Positions 1-16,726 of a stretch of 64,000 nucleotides of DNA are shown in pieces. The stretch lies in the NCBI GenBank assembly GCA_039654915.1, contig CM077596.1:558001-622000 (forward strand). The letters are read 5' to 3'. The DNA comes from Aquilaria yunnanensis (Eukaryota; Streptophyta; Magnoliopsida; Malvales; Thymelaeaceae). The position numbers were made by a program, and so were the translations under genes. The notes under the pieces are model-generated. The model was not told the DNA's origin. It saw only the letters and a list, made by a program, of their open reading frames with translations, and ran no database searches. Each line of letters starts with the position of its first letter. Within the stretch, counting starts at the first letter, position 1.

Positions 1-3955
<3,955 letters not shown>

Positions 3956-4315
3956 TGAAGAGTTCAAGTGTGGGTTATGCAGAGGAAACTCAAAAAATTT
4001 CAAGTTTTGTATATTCCTGGACTTATGCCAGGTAATTTTTCAAGATGACAAGAGTTTATGCCGGAAATCCTTCATTGATGGCCAATTTGACTGAAATTGA
4101 GCAATGGATGAACGCAACCAACTCCATGCAGTTTTCGGTTCTGGATATGTGGGGTGTAGGCTTCATATCCAGAAGCCGGGGATTTAGTCAGCTTTTGTGT
4201 ATGAGTTCTGTTTTGTCTTAAAACCAGAGAATAAAAACAGGTATAAACTCGATAGTTGAACTTTTTTTTTTTTTTTGTGTACAAGCTACTACTTTCTGGA
4301 AATAAAGTAGATATT
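3956..4315. other. Shared 3' intergenic space between convergent genes
   Basis: These 360 bases separate the stop codons of two convergent genes and must hold both 3' UTRs. A T-rich tract lies near 4261-4276. AATAAA-like words are visible, for example at about 4230 (+), but no poly(A) site can be assigned with confidence. Confidence 0.6.
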
Positions 4316-7300
4316 TCAAACTGAACTGTCCCCATCGACGTCTGGCATTGTTGAATGTTTCAAATCCTTGAGCAAAGGAGCTGCATCGTATTCGCTTCTA
4401 ATGCTCTTAAATCGATAAACAGAAGGATGGTCATATTGGAGCAGGACTTGCAAAACCTGCTTCATTGTTGGTCGAGCAGCAGGCAATTTGCTGGTGCAGA
4501 AGACTCCAAGCCTGAAGACGTTGCTCATTTCATCCAGGTAATCTATTTGCTTGATGCCCTCGTCCAAAGCATCTGCTGCTGGAAACCCATCTTCAATGTG
4601 GCGCCAAGCCCATTCTGCGAGCGATGTGTGGTCATCTCCGCAGTTCCCCTCCTTTCCTGTTGTTAGCTCCAACAGGATGACCCCAAAACTATAGACATCA
4701 ACCTTGGCGTTTGCTCTTCCTGTTTGAGCATACTCTGCAGAGCATCCGACAACATCAGTTTAACAAAGATTATAACTTTGTGAAACGGAAAATGCGTGAA
4801 AGTGTGTAGATGGCAAGTATGTATTATCACTAACCGGGAGCTAGGTACCCAAAAGAGCCGGCAACTGCTGACATCATTGCAGCTTCTCTGTTAACATTTA
4901 AGGTCTTAGCTAGACCAAAATCTGCGATTTTGGCATTAAACTTGGCATCCAACAGAATGTTGCTTGGTTTTAAATCTCGATGGATAATGGGGGGTGAGCA
5001 GTCATGGTGCATGTAGCAAAGCCCCTGTGCGGTTCCAATGGCAATCTTCAATCTTGCAGGCCAATCTAGTGCTTGGTGCACATGCACCGAACCAGAGTAA
5101 AACTTAATTCGCTTGTGCAGCCACTGATCTAGGCTGCCGTTTTCCAGGTACTCGTAAACAAGCAGCTTTGAGTTGTCATTTGAGATGTAGCACATTAGTT
5201 TAACGATGTTCAGATGCCTGATTGTACTCAAGACCTTAACTTCAGCACGAAATTCCTTGTCAAGACTTTGATCCAGCTTCTGCTCGTTATGAATCTTTTT
5301 CACGGCTACATAATTTCCAGAATGAGATACAGGAACTCGATAAACCTTTCCCGATCCCCCAGTTCCTATCATGTTGTTTTCTGTTAGACCAGACAAAATG
5401 GTTGATTCTGTGAAATTCAGCTTCTGATATGAAGTAAGCTTCCATGTTGATTGTAAGATGGTTTTTCTCTTCCGACGTAATCTGATCACAGCCACCCAAA
5501 ATGCGGCAGCCAGAAGAAAGATTGCTAGCACAGTAACAGAGATGAGAGCAGGATTAATTTGACGGGAGCCTTTGCTAGATCTTGTAGGTGAGTTGCAGCT
5601 CCTCAGGTTTACATAGGTGCTACGTGCGCAGAGACCAGAATTGTTCATGAAGCTGGTAGAGTATGCAGCATTTTCGAACTCACCTGGGATTTCACCAGTA
5701 AGATGATTGGAAGAAAGGTTGAGGAAAGTGAGTATCATGCGCCCAATTTGTGAAGGGATTCCTCCAGATAGTTGGTTTTCTGACAAGTCAAGTTCTGTAA
5801 GGCGTGGTAGAAGTCCAATGCCTTCTGGAATCTCTCCCGAGAGTTGGTTTTGGCTAAGGTTTAAAGTACTGAGAGACCCCCAGGAGACTATGTCCCAAGG
5901 AATCGATCCACTGAAGTTGTTTCGGTCAAGTAAAAGAGTGGTAAGAAGAGGAAGAGCTGTTAATCCATCTGGGATTGTGCCGTTGAAGAGGTTATTACTT
6001 GCCCTGAATACAAACAGGTTTCTCCAACTGCTCACTTCATTAGGAATCTGACCTGAAAGCCTATTGTCCCTGATATCGAGCAAAGAGAGGTTTTTTGCCA
6101 CACTTGTAGGAAGCTCACCTGAAAATGAGTTTTTGCCTATCATCAATGTAGACAAATTCAGAGACGTCCATAGCCCGGAAGGAATCTTCCCGCTCAACTG
6201 GTTATTGTAGATCATGACAACTTGCAAGCTACTGCAATTACCAAGTGATTCTGGAAGCTCCCCAGTGAGATTATTGTCAAAAGCTACAAGGCCTACCAGT
6301 CTGCCACCGGAGCACAAGTGTTGAGGAAGCCGGCCTGAGAAGTTATTTGATGCAACCTCAAATGCTTCAAGCTTTGAAAACCGACCTAAATCAGCGGGTA
6401 TAACACCTGATAGGTTGTTAGTGAACAAATGAACGTCTGTTAGTGTAGGAATCCGTGCTATGCTTTCTGGGATTTCTCCTGACAGTTGATTGGAAAACAA
6501 ACTCAGGTTCTGTAGTGCCTGCAGTTTTCCAACGTCTTCTGGTATTTTTTCTGTCAATTTGTTCTCAGAAAGATCCAGAGCAATCAGATTGGTAGCTGTG
6601 ATCACCTGAGGAATCTCCCCAGTTAGCTTGTTCTTGAAAAGATACAATCGACTCAAATTCTTCAACGTCAACAATCCAGCAGGAATAGCTCCTGTCAAAC
6701 TATTTCTTGATAAATCCAGATGCTCTAGAGCTTCCATATCTCCAATCTTATCTGGGATTTCGCCAATCAGATTTGCTGCTGCCATATAACAAGTCTTCAA
6801 TTTCTTCAACTGCGTAAAACTCGGGGGTAAACTAGAGGGAAGAAGCTCTGAATTATACGCCATCCCCAACTCCTCAAGTTCAGACAAGTCACCAATTTGA
6901 TGTGGAAGAGAGCCATTAAATAGATTTAAATGGAGCACAAGATGCCTCAACTCCCTCAGTCGAGCAATGGCAGCCGGAATAGCTCCGGAGAAGTTGTTAC
7001 CGGCTAGACTCAGGAACTGGAGACCACTAAGGTGGTCAATATCAGAAGGAACCAAACCCACAAACCAGTTCTGAGAGAGGTCCAAGTACTGAAGCTTGGA
7101 ACAATTATAAAGAGATTTAGGGAACTCACCTGGGATGTAGTTTAGGTGAAGATCAAGAACAGTCAGATTGCTGAGGCTGCAAATAAAAGGAGGGATAGTT
7201 TCAGTGATGTTTTTGTCAGCAATGACAAGTCCGGTGACTGAGCTGCCAGAGCAGATAACTTCTGGCCAGCCGCACTGGGCAGTGGAGTTCGAAGAGGGAA

Positions 7301-7442
7301 GCCAGTGGCTGATGGCCGGCGGGTTCCCCCAATATTGCTTAATTCTCAGCAAGATAGCCTGCTCCTCCATCTGGGATCTAACTTGCGTCAGAAGGACGAG
7401 TAGGAGGAGACTTGGGACAAAAGCTAGGTTTAGTTTCGACAT
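4316..7442 (-). CDS. HSL3: LRR receptor-like kinase, subfamily XI, HSL3-type
   Basis: Plasma-membrane receptor kinase; the Arabidopsis relative HSL3 perceives CTNIP/SCREW peptides. Two exons (7442-4835 and 4734-4316) with a GT-AG intron give 1008 residues. ATG at 7442 was chosen because it starts a clean signal peptide (MSKLNLAFVPSLLLLVLL); the open frame extends four codons upstream without an ATG. Order: signal peptide; LRR N-cap with CGWPEV; about twenty LRRs of the LxxLxLxxNxLxGxIP type to about residue 600; one transmembrane helix near 631-652 followed by RLRRKRK; kinase from about 691. Kinase motifs are complete: GTGGSGKVY loop, VAVKK lysine near 715, HRDLKPSN near 821 (RD kinase), ADFGLAK near 841, and APEYA formed across the splice. 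The intron lies within the activation segment, a common place in this subfamily. The assignment rests on overall resemblance to At5g25930; another subfamily XI member is possible. Confidence 0.93.
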
Positions 7443-7768
7443 TGGGACGCTCAAAACCCGAAACCAAAGAGTGCTTGGGGAAGAACAGAAGGCTTGTTGC
7501 CTGTTTTGGCTGAGTCGAAATTCAGAGGAGGAACATGTTATGGTCTTCTGCAGAAACGTGGAAGGAACGGCTTTGTGTTTGAACGTTCAAAAGGCTTGTC
7601 TTGTCCTAAATTAGAGTGTTGGTGGAATTTGAGAGTGATGGTCAACTGTTGAGATACATCTGTACGTGCAAAATTTAGCAGTAGAGGTACTTGATTTGTA
7701 AGACAAAAAAAAAGTGTTTCTGAACAAGTTGGTGGTTATCTAGATGTTTTGGTCTAATTTTTTTTCAA
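7443..7768. promoter_or_regulatory. Upstream region of the receptor kinase gene
   Basis: Single-copy-looking sequence just upstream of the minus-strand start codon, so it should hold the 5' UTR and promoter. I could not assign a TATA box or transcription start by eye. Confidence 0.35.
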
Positions 7769-8069
7769 GGGCAAAGGTGTAAATTTACTATTGATGTATT
7801 AGTTATAGAGTAATTTTATCATTGAATTTTTTTTCATCTTAAATTTATCATCCATCTGTTTTTGTTAGAGCAATTTTATAACTATTCCTTGAAAATATCT
7901 GTGACAAATTTTCTGAAAAAAAAAATATCTGTGATAAAATTGCTCTATGACCAAAATAATAGTAATAAAATTACTTTAACAGAAAATATAGATGGTGAAT
8001 TTAAGGTGAAAAAAAAATTGATGGTAAAAATACTTTATGACTAATATATGTAAATTTAGACATTTTCCC
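7769..8069. repeat. Fold-back MITE, about 300 bp
   Basis: The two halves are inverted copies of each other. TAAATTTACTATTGATG near the left answers the complement of the TAAATTTA-containing end near 8055, and AGAGCAATTTTAT near 7867 answers ATAAAATTGCTCT near 7935. Outer ends read GGGCAAAGGTG and its partial complement ATTTTCCC. The whole unit could fold into one long hairpin. No target duplication was certain, so the family is unassigned. Confidence 0.65.
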
Positions 8070-10757
8070 TTTTTCTTTTTTCTGATATCCCTGATTTGGT
8101 TTTGTTTAAAACAGAAGGGAGTGGAAAGGAAAGTGGTGGGAAGCTTCAGAAGCATTAATTTGAGGCTGGAAATTGAAAGCAAAGAGAAGTCAAAGGAAGA
8201 CGCCTCTGTTGAACGGAGACTTCAAAAATTTTCGCAACTTCGCAATTTTCTACCGAGCAACTTGCGTAGCAGCTTTAACACGTTTTGGAATGTAATGGTA
8301 CTTTTTTTGCCTTCAAAGTTGTCTTCCAGAAAGGTTTTCTTTTTTTTTTTTTTCTGTAAGATAATATCCTTATTCATTTAGTGTGACATTATTATATCCT
8401 TTACGGGACGAGGCCACTTACCAAATAAGTCATTGAGCTAATCCATTTGATTATAAACTTCTATAATGGTAGAATTACAATTTTGCCACTAAAATTAGGA
8501 GATGGCGGCAAATTTGCCACTGATGTCTTTGTCCCAATTTGCCACCACTATGGTGATTCGGTGAAGCTACTGTGCCTTAAATAATAGCAAAAGTGTTATT
8601 GATGTGCCTAATGACGAGAATATTATGGCTTCATTTGAGAATAGTGCCTGCTTCTAGCGTTAGAAATTGAAAAAGTCATTCAACAGTAATTTTTAACATT
8701 AGAGGTTTGAAAAAATTATCAAAATTATTAATAATTTAGCCCAACCTCTAACTTTAATTTTAAAAGCTATTTTCAAATAAAGCCTATGGTTGAGGAGAGA
8801 ATATTCCTTGCTTTATTAACCCATGCAGTGAGAAGTGGGCAAAACTTTAATGAATGTGTTTTCTTGTCATGTATCTACATGAAACTTGGTTTCAAATACG
8901 AAATGAAGTTGTGCATTTTAGTGTTTCAGTTTCAAAATAATATGGGTTTTGGTTTAGGAATTCTACTATATGATTTTGATCTTTGGTGTGTTGTTTTGTG
9001 GTAACATAGTATGATATTGAATTGAGTACCGTTGGTCTGTTAATGATCAGTGATATGGCTCTATAATATATAGTGTGAAATTGAATTGCATATGTATGAA
9101 ACTTGGATATTAGTTTGTAAGTGTAAAGTTTTAAATGTGTGAGATGTGACATAAAAAACTGAGTTAGTATATTATGAAACTGGATTGTTGTGTATGTGTG
9201 TGTGTGTAATTAGTTCTTATTACATGGAATTATGTTGTAGGGGAACAAGTTATTATTATATAAAATTGACTTCCTATTGTGTTAAACTATAATGCTATAT
9301 TGAGATACTGATATACAAAACTAGTTTATATTATATTAAACCAAATTGTTATTTTATGAAATTGAGTTCCTATTATATGATTTTAAGTTTTAATAGTGTT
9401 TGAAACTAGAAATTAATTGCACAAAACTAAATTCTTTATATATATATATATATATAACACTCTATTCCTACTGTATGAATTTGGGTGTTAGTATTTAAAA
9501 CTATGGTACTATTGGACGAATTTAAGTTGCTATTATACGAAATTGAATTCATATAAATATGGAACTGTGTATAAATGCAATAATGAAACATAATGATATA
9601 TCTAATATTTCATTTTATGGAAAATAGAACCTAAATGAGTTCATTAAATTTCGCTCCTCATCCTTCAACTCTCTTAAAATTGTAGACCGATGTTCGTACC
9701 AACTTCCCCGGGGTGATCACTAGTCTGTACTCTGTAGCAGGAGCGAATATGGGGGCAAAAAGACAGAATGGCCATGCTGTCTTCGCACTCTTTGCGTTCG
9801 CGTCGGAGAAAAATATTTTGACGTCTTCGGCTCCTTCCATTATATGATAATGATATTATATTGTTTTTTCTTTTTTCATATTCAAAGCAAGCAGTACTAA
9901 AATCTTAAATAAGCTTTTAGACAATTAAATAATCTCCAATTTGATCTAAATTACGCTTTGGTTCAATTAACTTCATAACAACTTGATTTTGGTTCAAGTA
10001 GTTAGATAAAACAGTTTCATATCCCTTGTTTTAGAACAAATTTATTTTAATTTAAGTCAATAAATTTATTTTTATTTTTACATTTTTTTCTTGAAATCTA
10101 TTTCATTTAAAAAATAATATTATATAAATGTAATAATTCATTTGAAATTAAAATTTTAAGATATTGTTAAATTTTTATAAATTTTTTTTATATTTTAAAA
10201 TAAAAAATTTATAAAATTTTAATAAGATTATAAAAATTATATTTTTAATAGATTATTATAGCTAAATAGTATTGGCAATTAACAACGAGTGACCAGTGTA
10301 TCACCATCTGCCCAAGTTCGATAAAAGCTGCCACCACTCATTGGAGCCTTAATTCTGCCACGACCAGCGAGAACTGATAAAAAAATCGAGCCTAACCCAG
10401 AAAAGGCTAACCCAGGAGCCAACCCATTCTCTAACTAGACTCCAGCTAAGCAAAACAACTGTTCAAGTCGTAGGAAAGGCTAGCGGAGGTTTTGGTACCT
10501 GGGTTGAAAGCGATTAATTTCCTGGACAAGGATTGCTCGTTGGTCATGGTTGACGGTGAAGGAGTGCTATTATTTTTACTTTACGGACTTATGTGCATAA
10601 GAGGGTATAATTCAGAAATAAATTATGTGATTTACATAGGCTCTTCTTTTGTCTTTTTTTTGACCCTTAAAATTAGCCAACATATTTCATTGAATATTCC
10701 ATAAGAAAATATCATATTTTGTCAGTTGGTTATGTGGATGTTTAATTTATCTGCATT
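8070..10757. other. Gene-free AT-rich intergenic DNA
   Basis: No supported gene. It contains a degenerate repeat tract (9000-9560), a (TA)n run near 9438-9457 and a GC-richer islet at 9658-9840. Open frames here are short and lack recognisable domains. Confidence 0.6.
9000..9560. repeat. Degenerate minisatellite-like tract
   Basis: A loose motif resembling TATTATATGAAATTGAGTT recurs at irregular spacing of roughly 30-45 bases. Examples are near 9071, 9166, 9258, 9350 and 9535. Copies are too diverged to fix a unit length. It may be the interior of an old non-autonomous transposon. Confidence 0.5.
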
Positions 10758-11226
10758 TAGTGGTGGAGCCACATATAGCTGGGGTGCTACCCCCGAAAAT
10801 TTTGAAAGTCTATAAATATTATATACTAATATGATTATTTTATGAGGAGTTAAGAATCAAGCGCGATATTTGCCTACCCGAACTGGTGAAGAATAATAAA
10901 AGGATAAATTGCCCTAACAGTCATAAATCTTTGCTTTTCATTACAAGTTGTGCCATCAACCTCTCAACTATTGCATATTCATCCAAAATCATTGTTTGGC
11001 ATTACAAATTTACCTTTTCACCAACAGTTAACATTGTTAGTGACCAAATTGAGACAAATATACAACAATTGAGAACAAAAAGCAAACGTTTTAAATAAAT
11101 TTTTACAAAATTTATTTTTTAAAATAATTATTTTAATAATTTTTTTCTCCTAAGTTTTGATCGTTGCTTGTCTTGCATCTGCCTACCCTCACCCCCCCTG
11201 AGCCTAAAAATTGGGCTCGGCCATTG
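10758..11226. mobile_element. Non-autonomous hAT element, 469 bp, TSD TCTGCATT
   Basis: The exact 8-bp direct repeat TCTGCATT lies at 10750-10757 and 11227-11234. The ends are imperfect inverted repeats: TAGTGGTGGAGCC on the left and, read in reverse complement, CAATGGCCGAGCC on the right. An 8-bp duplication with short CA/TA-G-rich inverted repeats is the signature of the hAT superfamily. The inside is AT-rich and carries no transposase frame. Confidence 0.85.
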
Positions 11227-11600
11227 TCTGCATTGAAAACAATAGTGGAAATTTCACTCAAAGAAAAAGGTTAGTGATAGATTAAACTGCACACAAAAAA
11301 TATATAGTCAGCAAATTCCGCTACGGGGAAAACGTTACCTACAACTAATGTCTCTTCAACTTAGATTTACACCAAAATCATTTTAACTTAAGTCAATTGA
11401 CTTCAAAATGAAATAGAGCAAGACACTGGTAGTGGGGTCTTAAAAATCATTGTCCCTCGCGGGCTTGGCATGGGTTGATGATAGCTAAATTGTCAAATGT
11501 AAAAACTTATGGGGGCTTTAAAGTGTTGGGAAAAAGTTTAAGATCTAAGTTAGGTGTTCTATTTTTTTTTTTAACACAAATTTGCCACATATACTTATCA

Positions 11601-14600
11601 GGTAAATTGCACCCACGTCCCTTAACTTTTTATTATTGTCTTATTTCAGATCCTAACTTTAAAACCTCACATGTAAAGTCCTTAACCTCAATTTTTTGTT
11701 TCATTTTAGACCTTTTAAATGACAAAAAATATTATATTTAACGGAATGGGCCACGTGACATGCCAACTTGGGGTGATTTATCACATGGCACAAAAATGAA
11801 CCCTAACAATGGTGTGGAAAATGAAGAAAAAAACATTAAAAAAAATTGAAACCCTCAACCTAGCAAACGCTTTCTTTACCGCCGCCAATTGTCTTCGACA
11901 GTTGTGCCGGCATCAATTGCCTAGGTCAGTGCAATTGATGCTTTATCGCTGCTCTAAAATTGATCAAAAGTAGAGGAAATCGTGCTCTGATTCGAATGTA
12001 GGCATTTCTTGTAATGGCCAATCGGAGATCGACGATTCTTACCCAAGCCCCGATGTGTAACCTCTTTACTCGATTCCCATTGACCTACGATTTGGCATGG
12101 AGTACTATTTGATGCCAAAATCAAAGCCGTGATTTCTTGACGATTCGCGATGGGCCAAAGTGAGAGAATAACAAATGATTTCGCAATTCTGTCCTAGGCT
12201 ACCAGGTTCGATGAGTTCATTCTCATTAGTTTTGTGATTTTGTGATTCCATCCTTGGCCGACAGGTTTGATAGGCCTGATTCAGTAGCAAGCAAATGACA
12301 CATGATCAACGGCGAGCAAAGGCTTGATTTGACAGCAAGCAAATGAGGCATTATATATTGCAAACAACAGGAGGGCAGACAACGAACAAAGGAAGTGCGA
12401 TCAATAGTGAACGGTAAAAGAACAGATGGCAGGAAGGGTCACCAGGAGGAGGTAGCGAAGAGACGTTGGGTGGACGGCAGGATAAGCCACCAACGATGGG
12501 CAAATAAAAGGAAAATGTGGTGAAGGCAACCCAAATGATTTTTTCCCATTTTTTATACCCATTTTTTAGTATTTTTTTTTCTTTTCTATATCATTTATAA
12601 TACTAATTCATAATGCCACCATGAAAAATTTTCCACACTGGTGTTCTACGTGACAAGTTCTATCAATTTTAACATTTTCCATCATTTAAAGGTTTAAAAT
12701 GAAACAAAACAACCATAACCTCAAAATCTTGCATGAGATTTCATCAACCTTAATTTTTTGTTTCATTTTAGGTCTTTGGCTTAAAAAGCGTTAAAATTGA
12801 CAGAACTAGCCACATAGCACTCTAGCATGAATGATTTGCCATTGTGACACTAATGTGGAAAAGAAAAAAAAATAAAAGGAAAAATAATAGCCTAGTCATT
12901 TGATTTTTCAATTCCCTTCCTTAAAACCCTAACTTTTCCTCAACTGCTACTGCCACCCCTAGACTACCGCTCCCCCTGCTCAAAGCTATTATGGCCACAA
13001 GCCCTAGTGTTGCCGGCAGTCTTAGCTGCACAATTTTTCCAACCACCAACCCTTCCCGCGGCTGCTGTCCGTTGACACTGCTGTTTGTTCACGCAGCCGC
13101 CGAATTTCATGTTTGCTTTCAGCCTCTTGAATCACGCATTCAATTTCATGCTATCCATCCATGCCAAATTTCATATTTGATTCACGCCATTCACTCATGC
13201 CTTCGATTTTAGCCCTTTTCGCTGCTCAATTTTTGGCAATTTCGCGTATTCACAATTCAGCTTCTATTGCGAATCGAGTTGCAAGATTTTGCAGATGAGC
13301 TTGGGTATGAACTGTTAGTGTTGTGCCTAAAGGCTAATCATGAGATAATTATATTTTGTATATTGAGTCATGATATTTTATTGATGCATTAATCCAGTAA
13401 TTGTGTTTGTTGTATTATTTCTGTGTGACATAATCAAACGTAATTATAACCCTAGAATAATAATATTCTTAAATGTCCTTAGTCTAGTATTATTGTAGAG
13501 TGGGTTGTAATAATACATAAAGACTAGCATATGTGAAGACTAATATAAGATATGTAGTCTACATATGGGTACAAGTTGGAGAACTTGTGTACTGAACCGA
13601 CCCACCATGAGAACGCTACATGGATTATTATATGAGTGTCATAAAAAATTCTCGTAGTGACATGGTATATGTAGTCCTTTGACCTAAGGTCATCAAGGTT
13701 TTTTACATGTGAGTCACATACTTTGATACTTCTTTTTGTTGCTCGTAACTAAGTGAACAAAAAAGTGATCATTGAGTATGTCACATATCATGCAGAGCAT
13801 TTTGTATAATCAAGATAAAATTTGTCTCTCCTATGTAACATGAGTAATATCTTTGGGCCTATTGATAGAGTGAGACTAAGAAAATGCATGGTCATACTCG
13901 GATGAATTGATATACGATATCAATATCATCAATTTACATTAGTCTACTCGGTAATCAAGAAACCATAGATTGGCCTATATGAGAGTGACATATTCCATAT
14001 CTCATGCTTAGTCTTGATATCTTCGATAAAAGGGACAATGACATATACGGATAATGATCATAGAAGTTTAATCAAATTACCGATTATCTTGTCACTTGGG
14101 TAGTAATGATGTGTTGTTAGACACCTCTTACTGTTTATGATCATAAATGTGATTTGTGATCATTGCTAATGTGATAAGAGCCTATTAGGTCACACACATA
14201 GAGTTAATTGGATTATTTGAGTGCATGGGCAAAATTGTTTAGGTTTTGGTTTCATAATAATTTTGAATTAATAATTAGACCAAAGATTGAGTCATTAATA
14301 AAGCTCAAAATTAAACATAATTGGATTAGGGTTTTGAAACCCATTGGGCTTGGGAGTTGAGTCTCACCATATATATATATATATATCATATAGTGAGAAT
14401 TTTGTAATTCTTGCCCCAACCTCCCTAACGATGAAATCAGAAGAGTTTTGAAAGTTCCAACTACACTTTTCTCTTTCTATTTTTTGGAGGACGTAAGCTA
14501 GCACTGCGAGCATAAGAGGAACACATCTATTGGGACGTGATGGAGGCGTAGTGATCCCAAGAGCTTCGTGTGAATACCGTAGAGAATTTGAACATGTCAA

Positions 14601-15062
14601 CTTGTTCAAGTTTGTAGTTTGACTTAACAGTTGGGTGAATGATCTTAACCGACTAGTTATAAAATTTTTGAACACTCAACTTATTCTATTTCACTTAGAT
14701 CTTTAAGGGTTTCGGTTATCTTCCGCTGTGCTTCTTTAGCTTCCGAAATCCTACACGAACATGACGGCCATTTAGGGCCATTTCGTTCCACGGGAGTTGA
14801 GAGGCCACCGAAGTTAAGGTTGAGAGATGAGCAAACATGGGGCAATGTGGTAAAGGCCGACATGGGTCTGGTGACTCACGACTATGGAAAGGAGCTAAAG
14901 GATTTCGGTATTTTTATTTATTTTTCTTCATTTTTCACATCATTGCCAGAGTTGATTCCTTGTGCCATGTGACCAATCATCTCATGTTGACATGCCACAA
15001 GGTCAGTTTTGTCAATTTTAACATTTTTCGTCAATTAAAGGAGGGTATAGATGCAATTAACA
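11601..15062. mobile_element. Cluster of Mutator-like long-inverted-repeat remnants
   Basis: Related diverged blocks occur in opposite orientation. A left block starts GGTAAATTGCACCCACG at 11601. An inverted block lies at 12620-12740, a further direct block at 12740-12870, and a final inverted block at 14940-15062 ends near TAGATGCAATTAACACC. Blocks share words such as TTTCATTTTAGACC, TTAAAATTGACAGAACT and CCACRTGACATGCC. This is best explained by one element inserted in, or duplicated beside, another of the same family. No 9-bp duplication was found. GC-richer inner parts (11870-12050, 12950-13210) could be captured gene fragments, but no protein match is recognised. Confidence 0.45.
13310..14400. 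other. Unclassified repeat-like filler
   Basis: About 1.1 kb of AT-rich sequence inside the remnant cluster, with no gene. It opens with GTTAGTGTTGTGCCTAAAGG and ends at a (TA)n run at 14371-14388. It resembles non-coding parts of plant retrotransposons, but no matching ends or duplication were found. Confidence 0.3.
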
Positions 15063-15181
15063 CCATCTATTGCCACATCATCAAAAGATCCCACATTATC
15101 AAACAACAGGAACATTTTAGCACGGATTTAAAAAAAGTCACTGTTGGATTTAACTGTAAAAAAAACTATATGGCTAAATTC

Positions 15182-16718
15182 CATTAGTGACAAATATGCT
15201 CATTTTCACGTTAATCTAATATCAGAACTTTTCACACTTGTACAGAAGTCATAAAAATATAATATTTATTATTTATCTCATGGTCCATATACCCGTCAAA
15301 TCCGTAAAAAATTTGTTGTTTAAAAAAAATTTATATCGTAAAATAAATGATGCTAGACATATCTAGCATTTACAAGATAGATATATCTGTCTTGATTTCA
15401 AACCCAGTAAAAATTCTTCCAATTACCTTACACTACCATAAATAATAGTAATACTTCATGTTCCAAAACTTTGCTCAGATTTAAAATAATTAATTATGAT
15501 TTTTTTTTATCTCCAAATTTTTGGTATATAAATGTAAAGTTTTTATATAAAAATAATAAATGAAAATTTATAATTTCTAAAATTATGTTTTTTAAAAAAA
15601 ATTCTTTCAAACAATAACATAAATAAATTCAAATGAAACTCAATTAGAAAAGTGAATTATAGCAAGAAAATGAGATAGTGGTACTAATAATTACACCCAG
15701 AAAGAAAATTAATCTTTATATCTTACATTCTTTGTACCATTTACGATTTTAGATTGTCTCAAATCTTCATAGTATTTTCATATTTAATAATTACATATTA
15801 CCACTAAACTACTCATTTTGTTTCACAAAAAATGACCTTTTTACCTTTTTTGTCTACAATTTGAATTAAATAGATTCATATTAATTTTTATTATAAAAAT
15901 TTTTAAAAAATTATATTTATAAATTAGAGTCTTTAAGATACCATTTTCATATAAAAAGTTCATATTTCTATAAAAAATTTTGAAATAAAAAAATCATGAA
16001 TTAATTGCTATGAATAGTTAAATGGCCAAGCTTTAGGAGATGGATGACGTATCATTTTTAATATATATATTTTTTTTCATATTTATTGATTTTGTGTAAA
16101 ATTAAAAGGACAAAAGTGAAAACAAAAAATCTTTTTTAAAAAAATCTACATACTATTTGAAAATGGTGCAAACCACCCAAGATAGGGGAGTTATATTTAT
16201 TGTATAGAATTATATACACTTTTCATATCATTACTTATTAATTATATTTTGTAGGTTGTTGGCTTTGAGATATGTAATTATATATATGTGATACTTACAT
16301 TTAATAAATTTAAAAATCATTTTATATAATATTATTAAGTAATTATGTATTGTACCAAATCCTTCTACTTGTTAGTATAGTTAACATTTTTATTATGATT
16401 ACTATAAAAAATAAGAAATAATAATACTAACAAATTGCTTAAAATATATATTCTAATTTTTTCTGACAATTAATTATGTATCCATGAACAATTACGTATT
16501 TTACTTAAAAAAACAATTACATATTTTAAGCAAAGAAACCATCTTCGGAAAAAAAAAAAAAGTTTGAAATACCTCACATGGAAAAGGTAAAAAAAATTAA
16601 AGGCATCTCATTAATTTTCACTCACCTGTCACACATTTTGATAAATGCTCTAGAAATTCATATTATTTCTTTGATTGAGTGTTTGAGTCCAAATGCTACT
16701 AAACATTCAAAAAAGAGT
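15182..16718. other. Extremely AT-rich intergenic DNA
   Basis: Roughly 1.5 kb of mainly A and T with many homopolymer runs. No gene, RNA or bounded repeat could be supported. Confidence 0.6.
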
Positions 16719-16726
16719 GATAGTGC

